DNA of 36,430 nt from Streptosporangium minutum (GTDB lineage Bacteria; Actinomycetota; Actinomycetes; Streptosporangiales; Streptosporangiaceae), in the NCBI RefSeq assembly GCF_002149035.1, contig NZ_NGFP01000063.1, positions 1 to 36,430 of the forward strand, read 5' to 3'. The notes below the pieces were generated by a model, which ran no database searches, had not been told where the DNA came from, and saw only the letters and a list, made by a program, of their open reading frames with translations. The first letter of the stretch is position 1. Each line of letters opens with the position of its first letter. A program made the position numbers and the translations under genes. This document shows, piece after piece, positions 17,624 through 25,008 of the stretch.

Positions 17624-19921
17624 GTGACTTCGCGACGACATGAGGTGAGGCGCGACCCCCTCGTGTGCCTGGGCGGGCTGCTGGCCTGCGGCGTGCTCGG
17701 CGGCCTGTTGGCGGCGGCAACGGCGCTGCCGCTGGTCGGCAGCGCCGGGATCACCGCCAACAACGTCGCGCGCACCGTGACCGACCTGCCTCCCAGCCCC
17801 CGGGAGGATCCTCTCCCGCAGCGCACGGTGCTCCTGGACAAGAACGGCAAGCAGTTCGCCCAGTTCTACACCGAGAACCGGACGATCGTTCCCCTCGGCA
17901 AGGTCGCCCCGATCATGCGGCAGGCGATCGTGGCGATCGAGGACTCCCGCTTCTACGAGCACGCGGGCCTCGACGTCAAGGGGACGCTGCGGGCGCTGGT
18001 GACCAACACGCAGGCGGGCGGGGTGCGGCAGGGCGGGTCCTCGCTCACCCAGCAGCTCGTCAAGAACATCCTGGTCGAGAACGCCCAGACCGGCGCCGAA
18101 CGCGCCCAGGCCCGGGCGCCGAGCCTCAAGCGCAAGATCACCGAGCTGCGCTACGCGCTGGCGATGGAGAAGAAGTACACCAAGGCCGAGATCCTGGAGC
18201 GCTACCTCAACATCGCCTACTTCGGCGCGGGGGCGTTCGGGATCGAGGCGGCGGCCCAGCGCTTCTTCTCGGTCCCGGCGTCGGCCCTGTCCCTGCGGCA
18301 GGCCGCGGCGCTGGCCGGCGCGGTGCGCACGCCGTACGCGACGGACCCGTCGCTGGACGAGCGGCGCCGCGCCCGCCTGCGGGAGCGCAGGGACACCGTG
18401 CTGGACCGGATGGCCCAGGTGGGGAACATCACCCAGGCCCAGGCCGACACGGCCAAGAAGAGCCCCCTGGGCATCCGGCTGAAGCCCGAGCCCGGCGGCT
18501 GCGCGGAGAGTTCCTACCCCTACTTCTGCATCTACGTCCACAAGGAGCTGCTGACCAACCCGGTGTTCGGCCACACCCGCGCCGAGCGGGAGCGCCGCCT
18601 GGCCAGGGGCGGGGTGGTGCTGCGCACCACCGTGGACCCGGTCGCCCAGCGGGCGGCGCAGCGGGCCATCTCCGCGCGGGTCGACCCGCGCGACACCGAG
18701 GTCGCGGCCGAGGCGATGATCGAGCCGGGGACTGGGCGGATCCGGGCGATGGCCGCGAGCAAGAAGTACGGCCGCAACTCCGGCAACACCAACAACGGCC
18801 CCCGGACCACCTACAACCTGCCCGCCGACGTGGCGCACGGCGGCGGACAGGGCTTCCAGGCCGGATCCACGTTCAAGGTGTTCACCCTGACCACCGCGCT
18901 GAACAAGGGCTGGCGGTTCGACGAGGGCTTCATGACGCCGGGCCGGTTCGTGCCCGACTCGGGATACGTCGACTGCCGGGGCCGCAAGGTCAACGACCCG
19001 AACGCCGAGGTCTTCAACGCCAGCGGCGAGGGCAAGGGCGGCCCGCAGAGCATCTCCACCGGCACCTGGAAGTCGGTGAACATCTTCTACATGATGCTGG
19101 AGCGGCGCGTGGGCCTGTGCCCGGTGGTCAGGACCGCCAAGGCGCTCGGCATCGTCCGGGCGGACGGCAAGCCGCTGCGCGAGGTCCCGACGTTCACCCT
19201 CGGGGTCAACGAGATGGACCCGGTGACGGTGGCGGGGGCGTTCGCCGCGCTCGCCGCGCGGGGGCGCCAGTGCCAGCCGATGGCCATCTCCGACATCGTC
19301 CAGCGGAACGGCAGGCGGGTCCAGGTGCCGCCGAGCTGCACGCAGGCGATCGACCGCGAGGTGGCCGACGCGGTCAACCACATCCTGTCGGGGGTGTTCA
19401 CCAAAGGCACCATGACGGGCCAGGGCATCGGCCGCGACGCGGCGGGCAAGACCGGCACCAACAACGGCTACACCTCGGCGTGGTTCGCCGGATACACCCC
19501 CGACCTGGCCGCCGCGGTCAGCGTGGGCGACATCCGCGGCTCCTACCGCCACCCGCTGCGCGACGTGCGGATCGGCGGCGAATACTACGGCGCGGTGCAG
19601 GGCGCCTCCCTGCCCGGCCCGATCTGGGTGTCGTCCATGTCCGCCGCCCTGGAGAACGTCCCGCCGTCCTCCTTCCGCCACCCGGACATGGGACGTTTCG
19701 GCGGCGGCTTCACCCCCGGCATGGAGAAGGACAAGGACGAGAAGGACGGGGACGGCGAGCGCCGCGCCGCCGGGCGGCGCGGCGGCTGGGGGCACCCGAC
19801 CGGTCAGCGTACGGGTGCCCGCCCGCACCAGCGGAACGCGCGGGACCAGGTCGGATACGGTGACCGCGCCCACCGCCCGTACCGGGGGTGGCGGGACGGG
19901 CCGCATCGCGGCCGCCGCTGA
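17624..19921 (+). CDS. Class A penicillin-binding protein (glycosyltransferase/transpeptidase)
   Basis: A 765-residue bifunctional peptidoglycan synthase. One N-terminal transmembrane helix (about 13-40) precedes the GT51 domain with IEDSRFYEHAG (catalytic E106) and GGSSLTQQLVKN. The transpeptidase domain has S415-x-x-K418 (AGSTFKVF), S484-V-N486 (WKSVNIF) and K609-T-G611 (AAGKTGTNNG). All catalytic motifs are intact. The C-terminal 70 residues are a disordered Lys/Asp then Arg/Gly/His-rich tail facing the cell exterior. It follows murA. The start may be the GTG 17624 or a GTG 7 or 13 codons later. Confidence 0.94.
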   Translation: MTSRRHEVRRDPLVCLGGLLACGVLGGLLAAATALPLVGSAGITANNVARTVTDLPPSPREDPLPQRTVLLDKNGKQFAQFYTENRTIVPLGKVAPIMRQAIVAIEDSRFYEHAGLDVKGTLRALVTNTQAGGVRQGGSSLTQQLVKNILVENAQTGAERAQARAPSLKRKITELRYALAMEKKYTKAEILERYLNIAYFGAGAFGIEAAAQRFFSVPASALSLRQAAALAGAVRTPYATDPSLDERRRARLRERRDTVLDRMAQVGNITQAQADTAKKSPLGIRLKPEPGGCAESSYPYFCIYVHKELLTNPVFGHTRAERERRLARGGVVLRTTVDPVAQRAAQRAISARVDPRDTEVAAEAMIEPGTGRIRAMAASKKYGRNSGNTNNGPRTTYNLPADVAHGGGQGFQAGSTFKVFTLTTALNKGWRFDEGFMTPGRFVPDSGYVDCRGRKVNDPNAEVFNASGEGKGGPQSISTGTWKSVNIFYMMLERRVGLCPVVRTAKALGIVRADGKPLREVPTFTLGVNEMDPVTVAGAFAALAARGRQCQPMAISDIVQRNGRRVQVPPSCTQAIDREVADAVNHILSGVFTKGTMTGQGIGRDAAGKTGTNNGYTSAWFAGYTPDLAAAVSVGDIRGSYRHPLRDVRIGGEYYGAVQGASLPGPIWVSSMSAALENVPPSSFRHPDMGRFGGGFTPGMEKDKDEKDGDGERRAAGRRGGWGHPTGQRTGARPHQRNARDQVGYGDRAHRPYRGWRDGPHRGRR

Positions 19922-19950
19922 GCCGGTGACGGGCGGCTGGTGTCCCGGCG

Positions 19951-20012
19951 GAGCCCTCGGAAGATCTCCCTAGAACTCCGGTCGCCGCGGGTGAGCCCTC
20001 GGACGATCTCCC
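19951..20012. repeat. Short tandem duplication between convergent genes
   Basis: The 20-mer GAGCCCTCGGAAGATCTCCC at 19951-19970 recurs at 19993-20012 with one mismatch. Looser similarity continues after each copy, indicating a roughly 42-bp duplication. It lies between the ends of the PBP gene (plus) and the anti-sigma gene (minus). No hairpin or T run marks a clear terminator. Confidence 0.5.
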
Positions 20013-20019
20013 GGGGAGT

Positions 20020-20853
20020 TCAGCCGCCGGCGGGTGCCTCGGCGTCCTTCCCCTCGTCCCCGCCGTCGGCGGCGGGCGCTTCGCTGGTCGTCCCCGGGTC
20101 CCCGTCGGTGGCGGTAAGGCCTTCGGCGATCTTCTTCAGCTCGCGCTCGACCGCTTCCCGGGTGCCCAGATCCTTGACGAAGACCGGGCTGAACATGATC
20201 TCGGCCATCCGTTCGGGACCCATGTCGAGGAACATCGTGGGGGTGCCCTTGCCGCCGTCCTCGCCGACCCACTGGGTGACCAGGTAGCCGGTCCGGTCGC
20301 CGATGGTCGCCTCCTCGCCGTCGGACTTGTCGCGGTAGGACTGCACGGCCTCGCGGGACCGCTGGGCGGCCTGGCCTTCCTGGACGAAGATCTGAACGCA
20401 GTAGAAGCCGTTCTTGTCGCCGTCGTAGTTCCACGAGGTCGTGTACGCGTCACCCCAGTCGCTCGACCGGTGGGACCACTGCAGGCCGTCGGGCAGGTAT
20501 CCCACCTTGACGCGCCCGAAGGCCTTACCGTCGCCCAGGTCCCCGAAGTCGAGGGTGGGCGACGGGGTGGGCAGCGGGGGCGGTTCGAAGGGCTGCGGCA
20601 CGGCGGATCCGGTGGTGTCGGGCGACACCACCGCGGCCGCGGGCCCGGACACGGCCGCGGGCCCGGAGGCGAGGGTCAGACCGGTGGGGATCGTGATCCC
20701 CACGACGGCCGCCGCGGCGACCACCGCGACGTACCTGGTCCGCACCGTCCTCCTGCGCCGTGAGGAGCGGATGACCCGGTCCACCAGGTCGGGCGCGGCG
20801 CGCAGCCGCGCCGTCTCGTCCGCCATGATCTGGCGGAGGTCGTCCTCAAGCAT
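20020..20853 (-). CDS. Membrane-bound anti-sigma-like protein partnered with the SigE-family sigma factor
   Basis: A 277-residue single-pass membrane protein: cytoplasmic N-terminus (MLEDDLRQIMADETARLRAAPDLVDRVIRSS and a basic stop-transfer stretch), one helix at about residues 39-60, then a Pro-rich linker and an extracytoplasmic domain. A charged Gly/Ala tail ends the protein. No ZAS zinc motif is visible. Position and topology, directly behind and overlapping the ECF gene by 8 nt, argue for an anti-sigma or sensor role, inferred not shown. The second ATG (20853) is chosen because AGGA stands 6 nt upstream; ATG 20859 is the alternative. Confidence 0.75.
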   Translation of the reverse strand: MLEDDLRQIMADETARLRAAPDLVDRVIRSSRRRRTVRTRYVAVVAAAAVVGITIPTGLTLASGPAAVSGPAAAVVSPDTTGSAVPQPFEPPPLPTPSPTLDFGDLGDGKAFGRVKVGYLPDGLQWSHRSSDWGDAYTTSWNYDGDKNGFYCVQIFVQEGQAAQRSREAVQSYRDKSDGEEATIGDRTGYLVTQWVGEDGGKGTPTMFLDMGPERMAEIMFSPVFVKDLGTREAVERELKKIAEGLTATDGDPGTTSEAPAADGGDEGKDAEAPAGG

Positions 20854-21361
20854 GGACATTCCTGATCAGCCCTTCCACTGATTCGGCGCCGAGCGCCGAC
20901 CGGAGCTTGGTGAGCGCCTTCGACGCCTGGCTCTTCACGGTGCCCGCCGAGCAGCCGAGGATCTCCGCGGTCTGGGTCTCGCCGAGGTCCTCCCAGTAGC
21001 GCAGGACGACCACCGCGCGCTGCCGGGGCGGCAGGGCCCGCAGGGCGTCCATGAGCACGTGGCGCAGGTCGACGTCGGTCTCCCTGACCGGCAGCTCGGG
21101 CGGGGTGTGCGTCGGGAGGATCCGCAGGATCGCCCGGCGCCGGGCGCGGCTGATGGCGGTGTTGACGATGATGCGGCGGACGTAGGGCTCGGGGTTGTCA
21201 TGACGCACCCGGTCCCATTTGCGGTAGGTGCGCTCCAGCGCCGTCTGCAGCAGGTCCTCCGCGTCCCGGTCGTCGCCGCACGCGAGGTAGGCGACCCGCA
21301 GCAGGCTGGTGCCGCGCGCGGCGACGAACGCGGCGAACCCGTCGTCATCGGGGCCGATCAC
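20846..21361 (-). CDS. SigE-family ECF RNA polymerase sigma factor
   Basis: A 171-residue ECF sigma factor. Region 2 is FAAFVAARGTSLLRVAYLACGDDRDAEDLLQ with ALERTYRKWDRV and the RIIVNTAISRARR segment. Region 4 is ALRALPPRQRAVVVLRYWEDL followed by the helix-turn-helix TAEILGCSAGTVKSQASKALTKLR. The wording matches the SigE family of actinomycetes. Start GTG 21361. It is divergent from a CU044_5270-like gene, and both have an identical CGGGCAACG-N16-CGTATTAG promoter, so autoregulation is probable. The gene behind it is the likely anti-sigma factor. Confidence 0.93.
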   Translation of the reverse strand: MIGPDDDGFAAFVAARGTSLLRVAYLACGDDRDAEDLLQTALERTYRKWDRVRHDNPEPYVRRIIVNTAISRARRRAILRILPTHTPPELPVRETDVDLRHVLMDALRALPPRQRAVVVLRYWEDLGETQTAEILGCSAGTVKSQASKALTKLRSALGAESVEGLIRNVHA

Positions 21362-21386
21362 GCCTGTTCATCCGATTTCATGCCCT

Positions 21387-21419
21387 CTAATACGCCCGGG
21401 CCGGACAAACCGTTGCCCG
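21387..21419 (-). promoter_or_regulatory. ECF-type promoter of the sigma factor gene
   Basis: On the minus strand CGGGCAACG (21419-21411), a 16-nt spacer and CGTATTAG (21394-21387) lie 25 nt before the sigma factor start. The layout (GCAAC-like -35, CGT-containing -10, 16-nt spacer) fits an ECF sigma promoter. The identical bipartite motif stands in mirror image at 21458-21490. Confidence 0.7.
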
Positions 21420-21457
21420 CATCAGCCTCCCCGATTCCAGGAAATTCATGGACTCAC

Positions 21458-21490
21458 CGGGCAACGTCCCGGACGGCCCAGGCGTATTAG
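21458..21490 (+). promoter_or_regulatory. ECF-type promoter of the CU044_5270-like gene
   Basis: CGGGCAACG (21458-21466), a 16-nt spacer and CGTATTAG (21483-21490), 5 nt before the ATG at 21496. Hexamers and spacing equal those in front of the divergent sigma gene, while the spacers differ, as expected of two sites for one sigma factor. The short distance implies a leaderless or near-leaderless mRNA. Confidence 0.7.
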
Positions 21491-21495
21491 CTGGC

Positions 21496-22485
21496 ATGCG
21501 AACTGATCATTCGAAGGACCGGACGACGCGCCCTGCCACGCCGATCCGCCGGTTGACCGCGATCGGGATCGGCCTGGCCGCGGTGGGCGCCATCGCGCTG
21601 TCGAGCCCGCAGCCCCTGCCGGCTCTCCGGCTCGCGGCCGCCGCTCAGGCGGTGACGGCTCCGGCGGAGGGCGCCTACTGGCACACCCGGACCCTCTGGA
21701 AGGGCACCTACTCCCACCAGCTCGGGCGTGGGAAGAACCGTTACTGGGTGGAGGAGCAGAAGGTCTCGGAGCGCTGGACCGCACTCGACGGCAGAACCTG
21801 GCGGGGATACCGGGAGCTCGGCGTGCGTCCGAAGAGCGCCGCGGACGAGCGGGCATGGCGCCGCGACGGCTCCCCGACCACCTGGACCCGCACCGCGAAC
21901 GGCATGACGGCCTCCCTGTCCACCAAGCCGGACAAGGGCATGGTCATCCTCAACCTGGACGCAAAAGGCGCCCCCCTGATCGGGTTCGACCTGGTCGACC
22001 GGATGCTGTCATACGAACAGGCCCAGGCTATGCCCACGGACCCGGCCGGGCTGAAGGCCTGGATCGACAAGGCGTCGCGGGATCCGAACTCCGGCGTTTC
22101 CGACGACGGCCGCGAGAGCTATGTGAGGGGGCAGCTGGTCGGCATACTGTCCGACGCTCCGGTGAAGGAGGTCCGCGCCGCGGCGTACGAGGCGCTGCCG
22201 ACGATACCCGGCGTCCGTTCCCTGGGGAAGGTCGAGGACCCGCGGGGCAGGACCGGCCAGGGCTTCCTCGTCGACCTCGGCTGGGGCAAGGGCTCCGGCG
22301 GATCCCGGCAGAAGCAGTTCACCGACACCGAGCGGCTGATCGTCGACACCGGCACGATGACGCCCCTGGCCTCCGAGGTGAAGTACGGCGGCGAGCCGCT
22401 CCGCGCCAAGACCTCGACCGCGACCACGGTCACGCTCCAGATCGGCTGGACCGACGGCAAGCCGTCGGTGCCCGCCCTCCCCTAG
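21496..22485 (+). CDS. CU044_5270-like membrane-anchored/secreted protein
   Basis: A 329-residue protein. After a basic N-terminus one hydrophobic helix (LTAIGIGLAAVGAIALSS, about 22-39) anchors or exports it. The rest reads like the actinomycete CU044_5270 family: AYWHTRTLWKG, then ALDGRTWRGYRELG, PTDPAGLKAWIDKA, VRAAAYEALPTIPGV and TERLIVDTGTMTPLASE, ending LQIGWTDG. Function of the family is unknown; members commonly sit beside SigE-type sigma factors. The ATG at 21496 is preferred because it lies just after the ECF promoter; an upstream frame start at 21448 lies within that promoter. Confidence 0.8.
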   Translation: MRTDHSKDRTTRPATPIRRLTAIGIGLAAVGAIALSSPQPLPALRLAAAAQAVTAPAEGAYWHTRTLWKGTYSHQLGRGKNRYWVEEQKVSERWTALDGRTWRGYRELGVRPKSAADERAWRRDGSPTTWTRTANGMTASLSTKPDKGMVILNLDAKGAPLIGFDLVDRMLSYEQAQAMPTDPAGLKAWIDKASRDPNSGVSDDGRESYVRGQLVGILSDAPVKEVRAAAYEALPTIPGVRSLGKVEDPRGRTGQGFLVDLGWGKGSGGSRQKQFTDTERLIVDTGTMTPLASEVKYGGEPLRAKTSTATTVTLQIGWTDGKPSVPALP

Positions 22486-22807
22486 GGCGTCGCGCTCCGG
22501 AGCCGACCGGCGGGCCGGAGAGGGCCGTGGCCGGTCCCGCGGGGGCGGGCCGGCCGTTCAGGTGCAACTTGATTCAGGTGCAAAGGGAAAAAGATACCCT
22601 CCGGGGTCGGTCAGGTGCATACTGGAGCGATTCGCCGATCATGGCGGTACGTTCCTCTCCGGAATACGACAAGGTGACGCCCCGATCCGGCTTGCCCAAC
22701 CGCTGTCCCACGGGAGCGGTGATCACAAGAGGATCGAGCGGGCACCGGTCCGACCGGAGCAACCCCCCGGACACCGACAGCCCTCAGGGCAGTGGAGATC
22801 GTCAACA
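22486..22807 (+). promoter_or_regulatory. Promoter and long leader of the RDD gene
   Basis: 322 bp without a gene. TTGATT (22569-22574) and GATACC (22593-22598), spaced 18 nt, are a plausible vegetative promoter. TCAGGTGCA occurs three times as a direct repeat (22558-22566, 22574-22582, 22611-22619) around it, suggesting an operator. If the promoter is right, the leader is about 200 nt with several possible stems. I do not recognise a known riboswitch core in it. Confidence 0.4.
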
Positions 22808-23383
22808 ATGACCGCTGAACCCCCCAACCACGGCGCGTACGGACAGGCCCCCTACGGATCCGTCCCTCCCGCTCCCCCCGTCCTGGCCGTCTGGTGGGAG
22901 CGTCTCGTCGCCCGCCTGATCGACTCCGTCATCCTGGGCGTCGTCGTCATGGTGATCATCACCCCGATCATCCTCGGGCCGTTCACCACCACCGAGCAGG
23001 TCACCCTGCTCGGCACCACCGTGGAGGTGCCGGTCACCTCGTTCCTCGGGCTGCTGATCTCGGCCGTCGTGGGATTCCTGATCTACTCGGCCTACGAGTA
23101 CTTCCAGATCACCCGTGACGGGCAGACCCTGGGCAAGAAGATCATGAAGATCCGCATCACCACGGTGGGCGCGGGGCTCCAGGGCGGCCTGGACTCGCAG
23201 AGCGCCCTCAAGCGGATCGGTGTGCTCTACGGGCCGCAGCTGCTCGGCTTCCAGACGTTCCTCAACCTCATCGGCTCCGTCTTCAGTCTGGTGAACGTCC
23301 TGTGGCAGTTCTGGGACAAGCCGCTCCAGCAGTGCCTGCACGACAAGGTGGCCAACACCGTCGTCGTGAAGATGCCCCGCTGA
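22808..23383 (+). CDS. RDD family membrane protein
   Basis: A 191-residue protein of the RDD family, named for conserved Arg-Asp-Asp residues. Here WWERLVARLIDSVILG carries the Arg and Asp of helix 1. A Pro/Gly/Tyr-rich cytoplasmic N-terminus (NHGAYGQAPYGSVPPAPP) precedes helices at about 38-58, 77-100 and 143-165. GQTLGKKIMKIRITT is the usual loop, and QCLHDKVANTVVV the usual ending. The role of the family is uncertain (transport or ion homeostasis suggested). The ATG at 22808 is chosen by family length; the frame is open further up without family similarity. Confidence 0.88.
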   Translation: MTAEPPNHGAYGQAPYGSVPPAPPVLAVWWERLVARLIDSVILGVVVMVIITPIILGPFTTTEQVTLLGTTVEVPVTSFLGLLISAVVGFLIYSAYEYFQITRDGQTLGKKIMKIRITTVGAGLQGGLDSQSALKRIGVLYGPQLLGFQTFLNLIGSVFSLVNVLWQFWDKPLQQCLHDKVANTVVVKMPR

Positions 23384-23422
23384 CCGCCTGACCCACAGGC
23401 CCGGCCTCTCTCCGTGAGAGGT

Positions 23423-23460
23423 TCCCGTTCCCGTACGGCGCCCGCCGTACGGGAACGGGA
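23423..23460. terminator. Strong hairpin between convergent genes
   Basis: A 17-bp perfect stem: 23423-23439 (TCCCGTTCCCGTACGGC) with 23444-23460, and a GCCC loop. It lies between the ends of the RDD gene and the serine hydrolase gene, so it probably stops transcription from both sides. No T run, as usual in high-GC actinobacteria. Confidence 0.75.
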
Positions 23461-23552
23461 GGCTCGGCGCGGCACCGCCGGCGAGGACGCCCCGCGCACC
23501 GGCGGGGCCGGGGCCCCGAGCCGGCCGGCGGACCGGCCGCGGGAGCGGGCGG

Positions 23553-24845
23553 CTATCTCTTGACCAGGACCTGCTGGGTCGGGAAGGGCGTGAGCGTCCG
23601 CCCGCCCTTCGCCAGGGGCGCGGCGGGGCCGCACAGGGCCTGGAGCATGTGGTCCCCGATCGCGAAGTCGATCGCGTGGGGCTGGAGAACGCCGTTCTCG
23701 TCGATCCGCTGGTACTTCATCAGGTTTATCCCCAAGGAGAGCTGGCGGCGGCCGTCCGGGCTGGACAGCGAGAACGTGCCCATCCCGAACACCCCTCCGT
23801 CATGGCCCCAGAACCGGCCGCACGGCAGGTCCTGGGCGTAGAGGCCGAGCCCGTAGTTCATCAGGACGTTGCCCTCGCCGTCGGTGACCGGCACCGTGGT
23901 CTGCATCTGGGCGAGCTGCGCGGGGCCGAGGAGCCTGCCGCCCAGCAGCGCCCGGTAGAACCGGTTGAGGTCGTCCATCGTCGAGACGACCGCGCCCGCC
24001 GTGCCCGCCCAGGACATGTCGTAGACGCTGTAGTCGCGCGGCGGGTCGATGTAGCCGTAGAACGACTCGTAGGCCTTGGAGTGCGGCCCGGGGATCAGCG
24101 GCGTGCGCGGGAAGGAGGTGTCGCGCAGCCCGGCCTTGCGGATCACGTGCCGGGTGATGTACGGCTCGGCGGCGACGCCGGTCACCTTCTCCAGCAGCAG
24201 GCCGGCGATGATGTAGTTGGTGTTGGAGTAGGACCAGTTCTGTCCCGGCTCCCCCGTGGACGGCGCCTCCAGGCCGAACCTCACCAGCTCCTCGGGGGAG
24301 AAGTCGCGGAAGCGGTTGTCGTCCAGGCTGGCGGTGGAGCCCTGCTGGAACGAGGGGAAGGCGCCGGAGACGTAGTCGCCGATGCCGCTGGTGTGGTTGA
24401 GCAGCATCCGCACCGTGATCTTCTGGCCGCGCTCCCCCGGGATCAGCTCGGGCAGGTAGCGCGCGACGGGCGCGTCCAGCTCGATCTTCCCCCGTTCGGC
24501 CTGCTGGAGGAGCGCGACCGCCGTGAAGGTCTTGGTGATGCTGCCGACCCGGTGGAGCATCCGGGGGTGGACCGGCCGCTTGGTGCGCACGTCGGCGACC
24601 CCGGCCGCCCCGCTCCAGTCCGCGCCGGCGTCCCGCACGGCGGAGTAGGCGCCGTACATCCCGGCCTCGCGGATCGCGTCGAGGCCGCGCCGGAGCGCCT
24701 CACGGTCGAGTCCGGCCGACGCGGCCGCCGGCCCGGCCAGGGGGGCGGCCGTCGCGGCGGGCGCGGCGGCCCAGGTCACGAGCACAGCGCTCAGCCCGAG
24801 TCCGGCGATCGTCCGTCCACGGTGGTGGGGTCGCGCGAGAGTCAT
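23553..24845 (-). CDS. Secreted serine hydrolase (class C beta-lactamase/DD-peptidase-like)
   Basis: A 430-residue penicillin-recognising enzyme. A signal peptide spans about residues 1-33 (LGLSAVLVTWAAAPAATAAP). Catalytic motifs: S102-I-T-K105 (VGSITKTF), Y206-S-N208 (WSYSNTNY) and H348-D-G350 (WGHDGG). These fit the AmpC/D-Ala-D-Ala carboxypeptidase/esterase group; true activity (peptidase, esterase or beta-lactamase) cannot be told. GAGGAG precedes the ATG at 24845 at slightly long spacing. Upstream lie repeated ATGAC-N4-GTCAT dyads that may be its operator. Confidence 0.9.
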   Translation of the reverse strand: MTLARPHHRGRTIAGLGLSAVLVTWAAAPAATAAPLAGPAAASAGLDREALRRGLDAIREAGMYGAYSAVRDAGADWSGAAGVADVRTKRPVHPRMLHRVGSITKTFTAVALLQQAERGKIELDAPVARYLPELIPGERGQKITVRMLLNHTSGIGDYVSGAFPSFQQGSTASLDDNRFRDFSPEELVRFGLEAPSTGEPGQNWSYSNTNYIIAGLLLEKVTGVAAEPYITRHVIRKAGLRDTSFPRTPLIPGPHSKAYESFYGYIDPPRDYSVYDMSWAGTAGAVVSTMDDLNRFYRALLGGRLLGPAQLAQMQTTVPVTDGEGNVLMNYGLGLYAQDLPCGRFWGHDGGVFGMGTFSLSSPDGRRQLSLGINLMKYQRIDENGVLQPHAIDFAIGDHMLQALCGPAAPLAKGGRTLTPFPTQQVLVKR

Positions 24846-24971
24846 CGCCCGTCAGCTCCTCAGGTCCGGAGAAATACGACATGACGATCATCGCAATCCG
24901 GACACCGTCCTCCCTCCTCTCCTTGGATGATCCGGCCTTCATCCGCCGGTACGAAGCCGCCTCGATGTCAC

Positions 24972-25008
24972 ATGACAACCGTCATCCATCCGGTATGACA
25001 GCCGTCAC
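24972..25008. promoter_or_regulatory. Twin dyads upstream of the serine hydrolase gene
   Basis: ATGACAACCGTCAT (24972-24985, perfect ATGAC-N4-GTCAT) and ATGACAGCCGTCAC (24995-25008, one mismatch), 23 bp apart, about 130 bp before the gene start. A related ATGACGATCAT lies at 24881-24891. Spacing near two helical turns suggests a dimeric repressor binding both. The second copy overlaps the 3' end of the propeller gene. The regulator is not identified. Confidence 0.45.

Noticed and set aside
16195-17850. A 551-codon minus-strand frame across murA
   Set aside because: Antisense shadow of murA; composition is His/Gly/Val/Asp-rich without recognisable motifs.
22606-22807. Known riboswitch (c-di-AMP, SAM, cobalamin) ahead of the RDD gene
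   Set aside because: None of the conserved core sequences of those classes could be found; only an uncharacterised leader is claimed.
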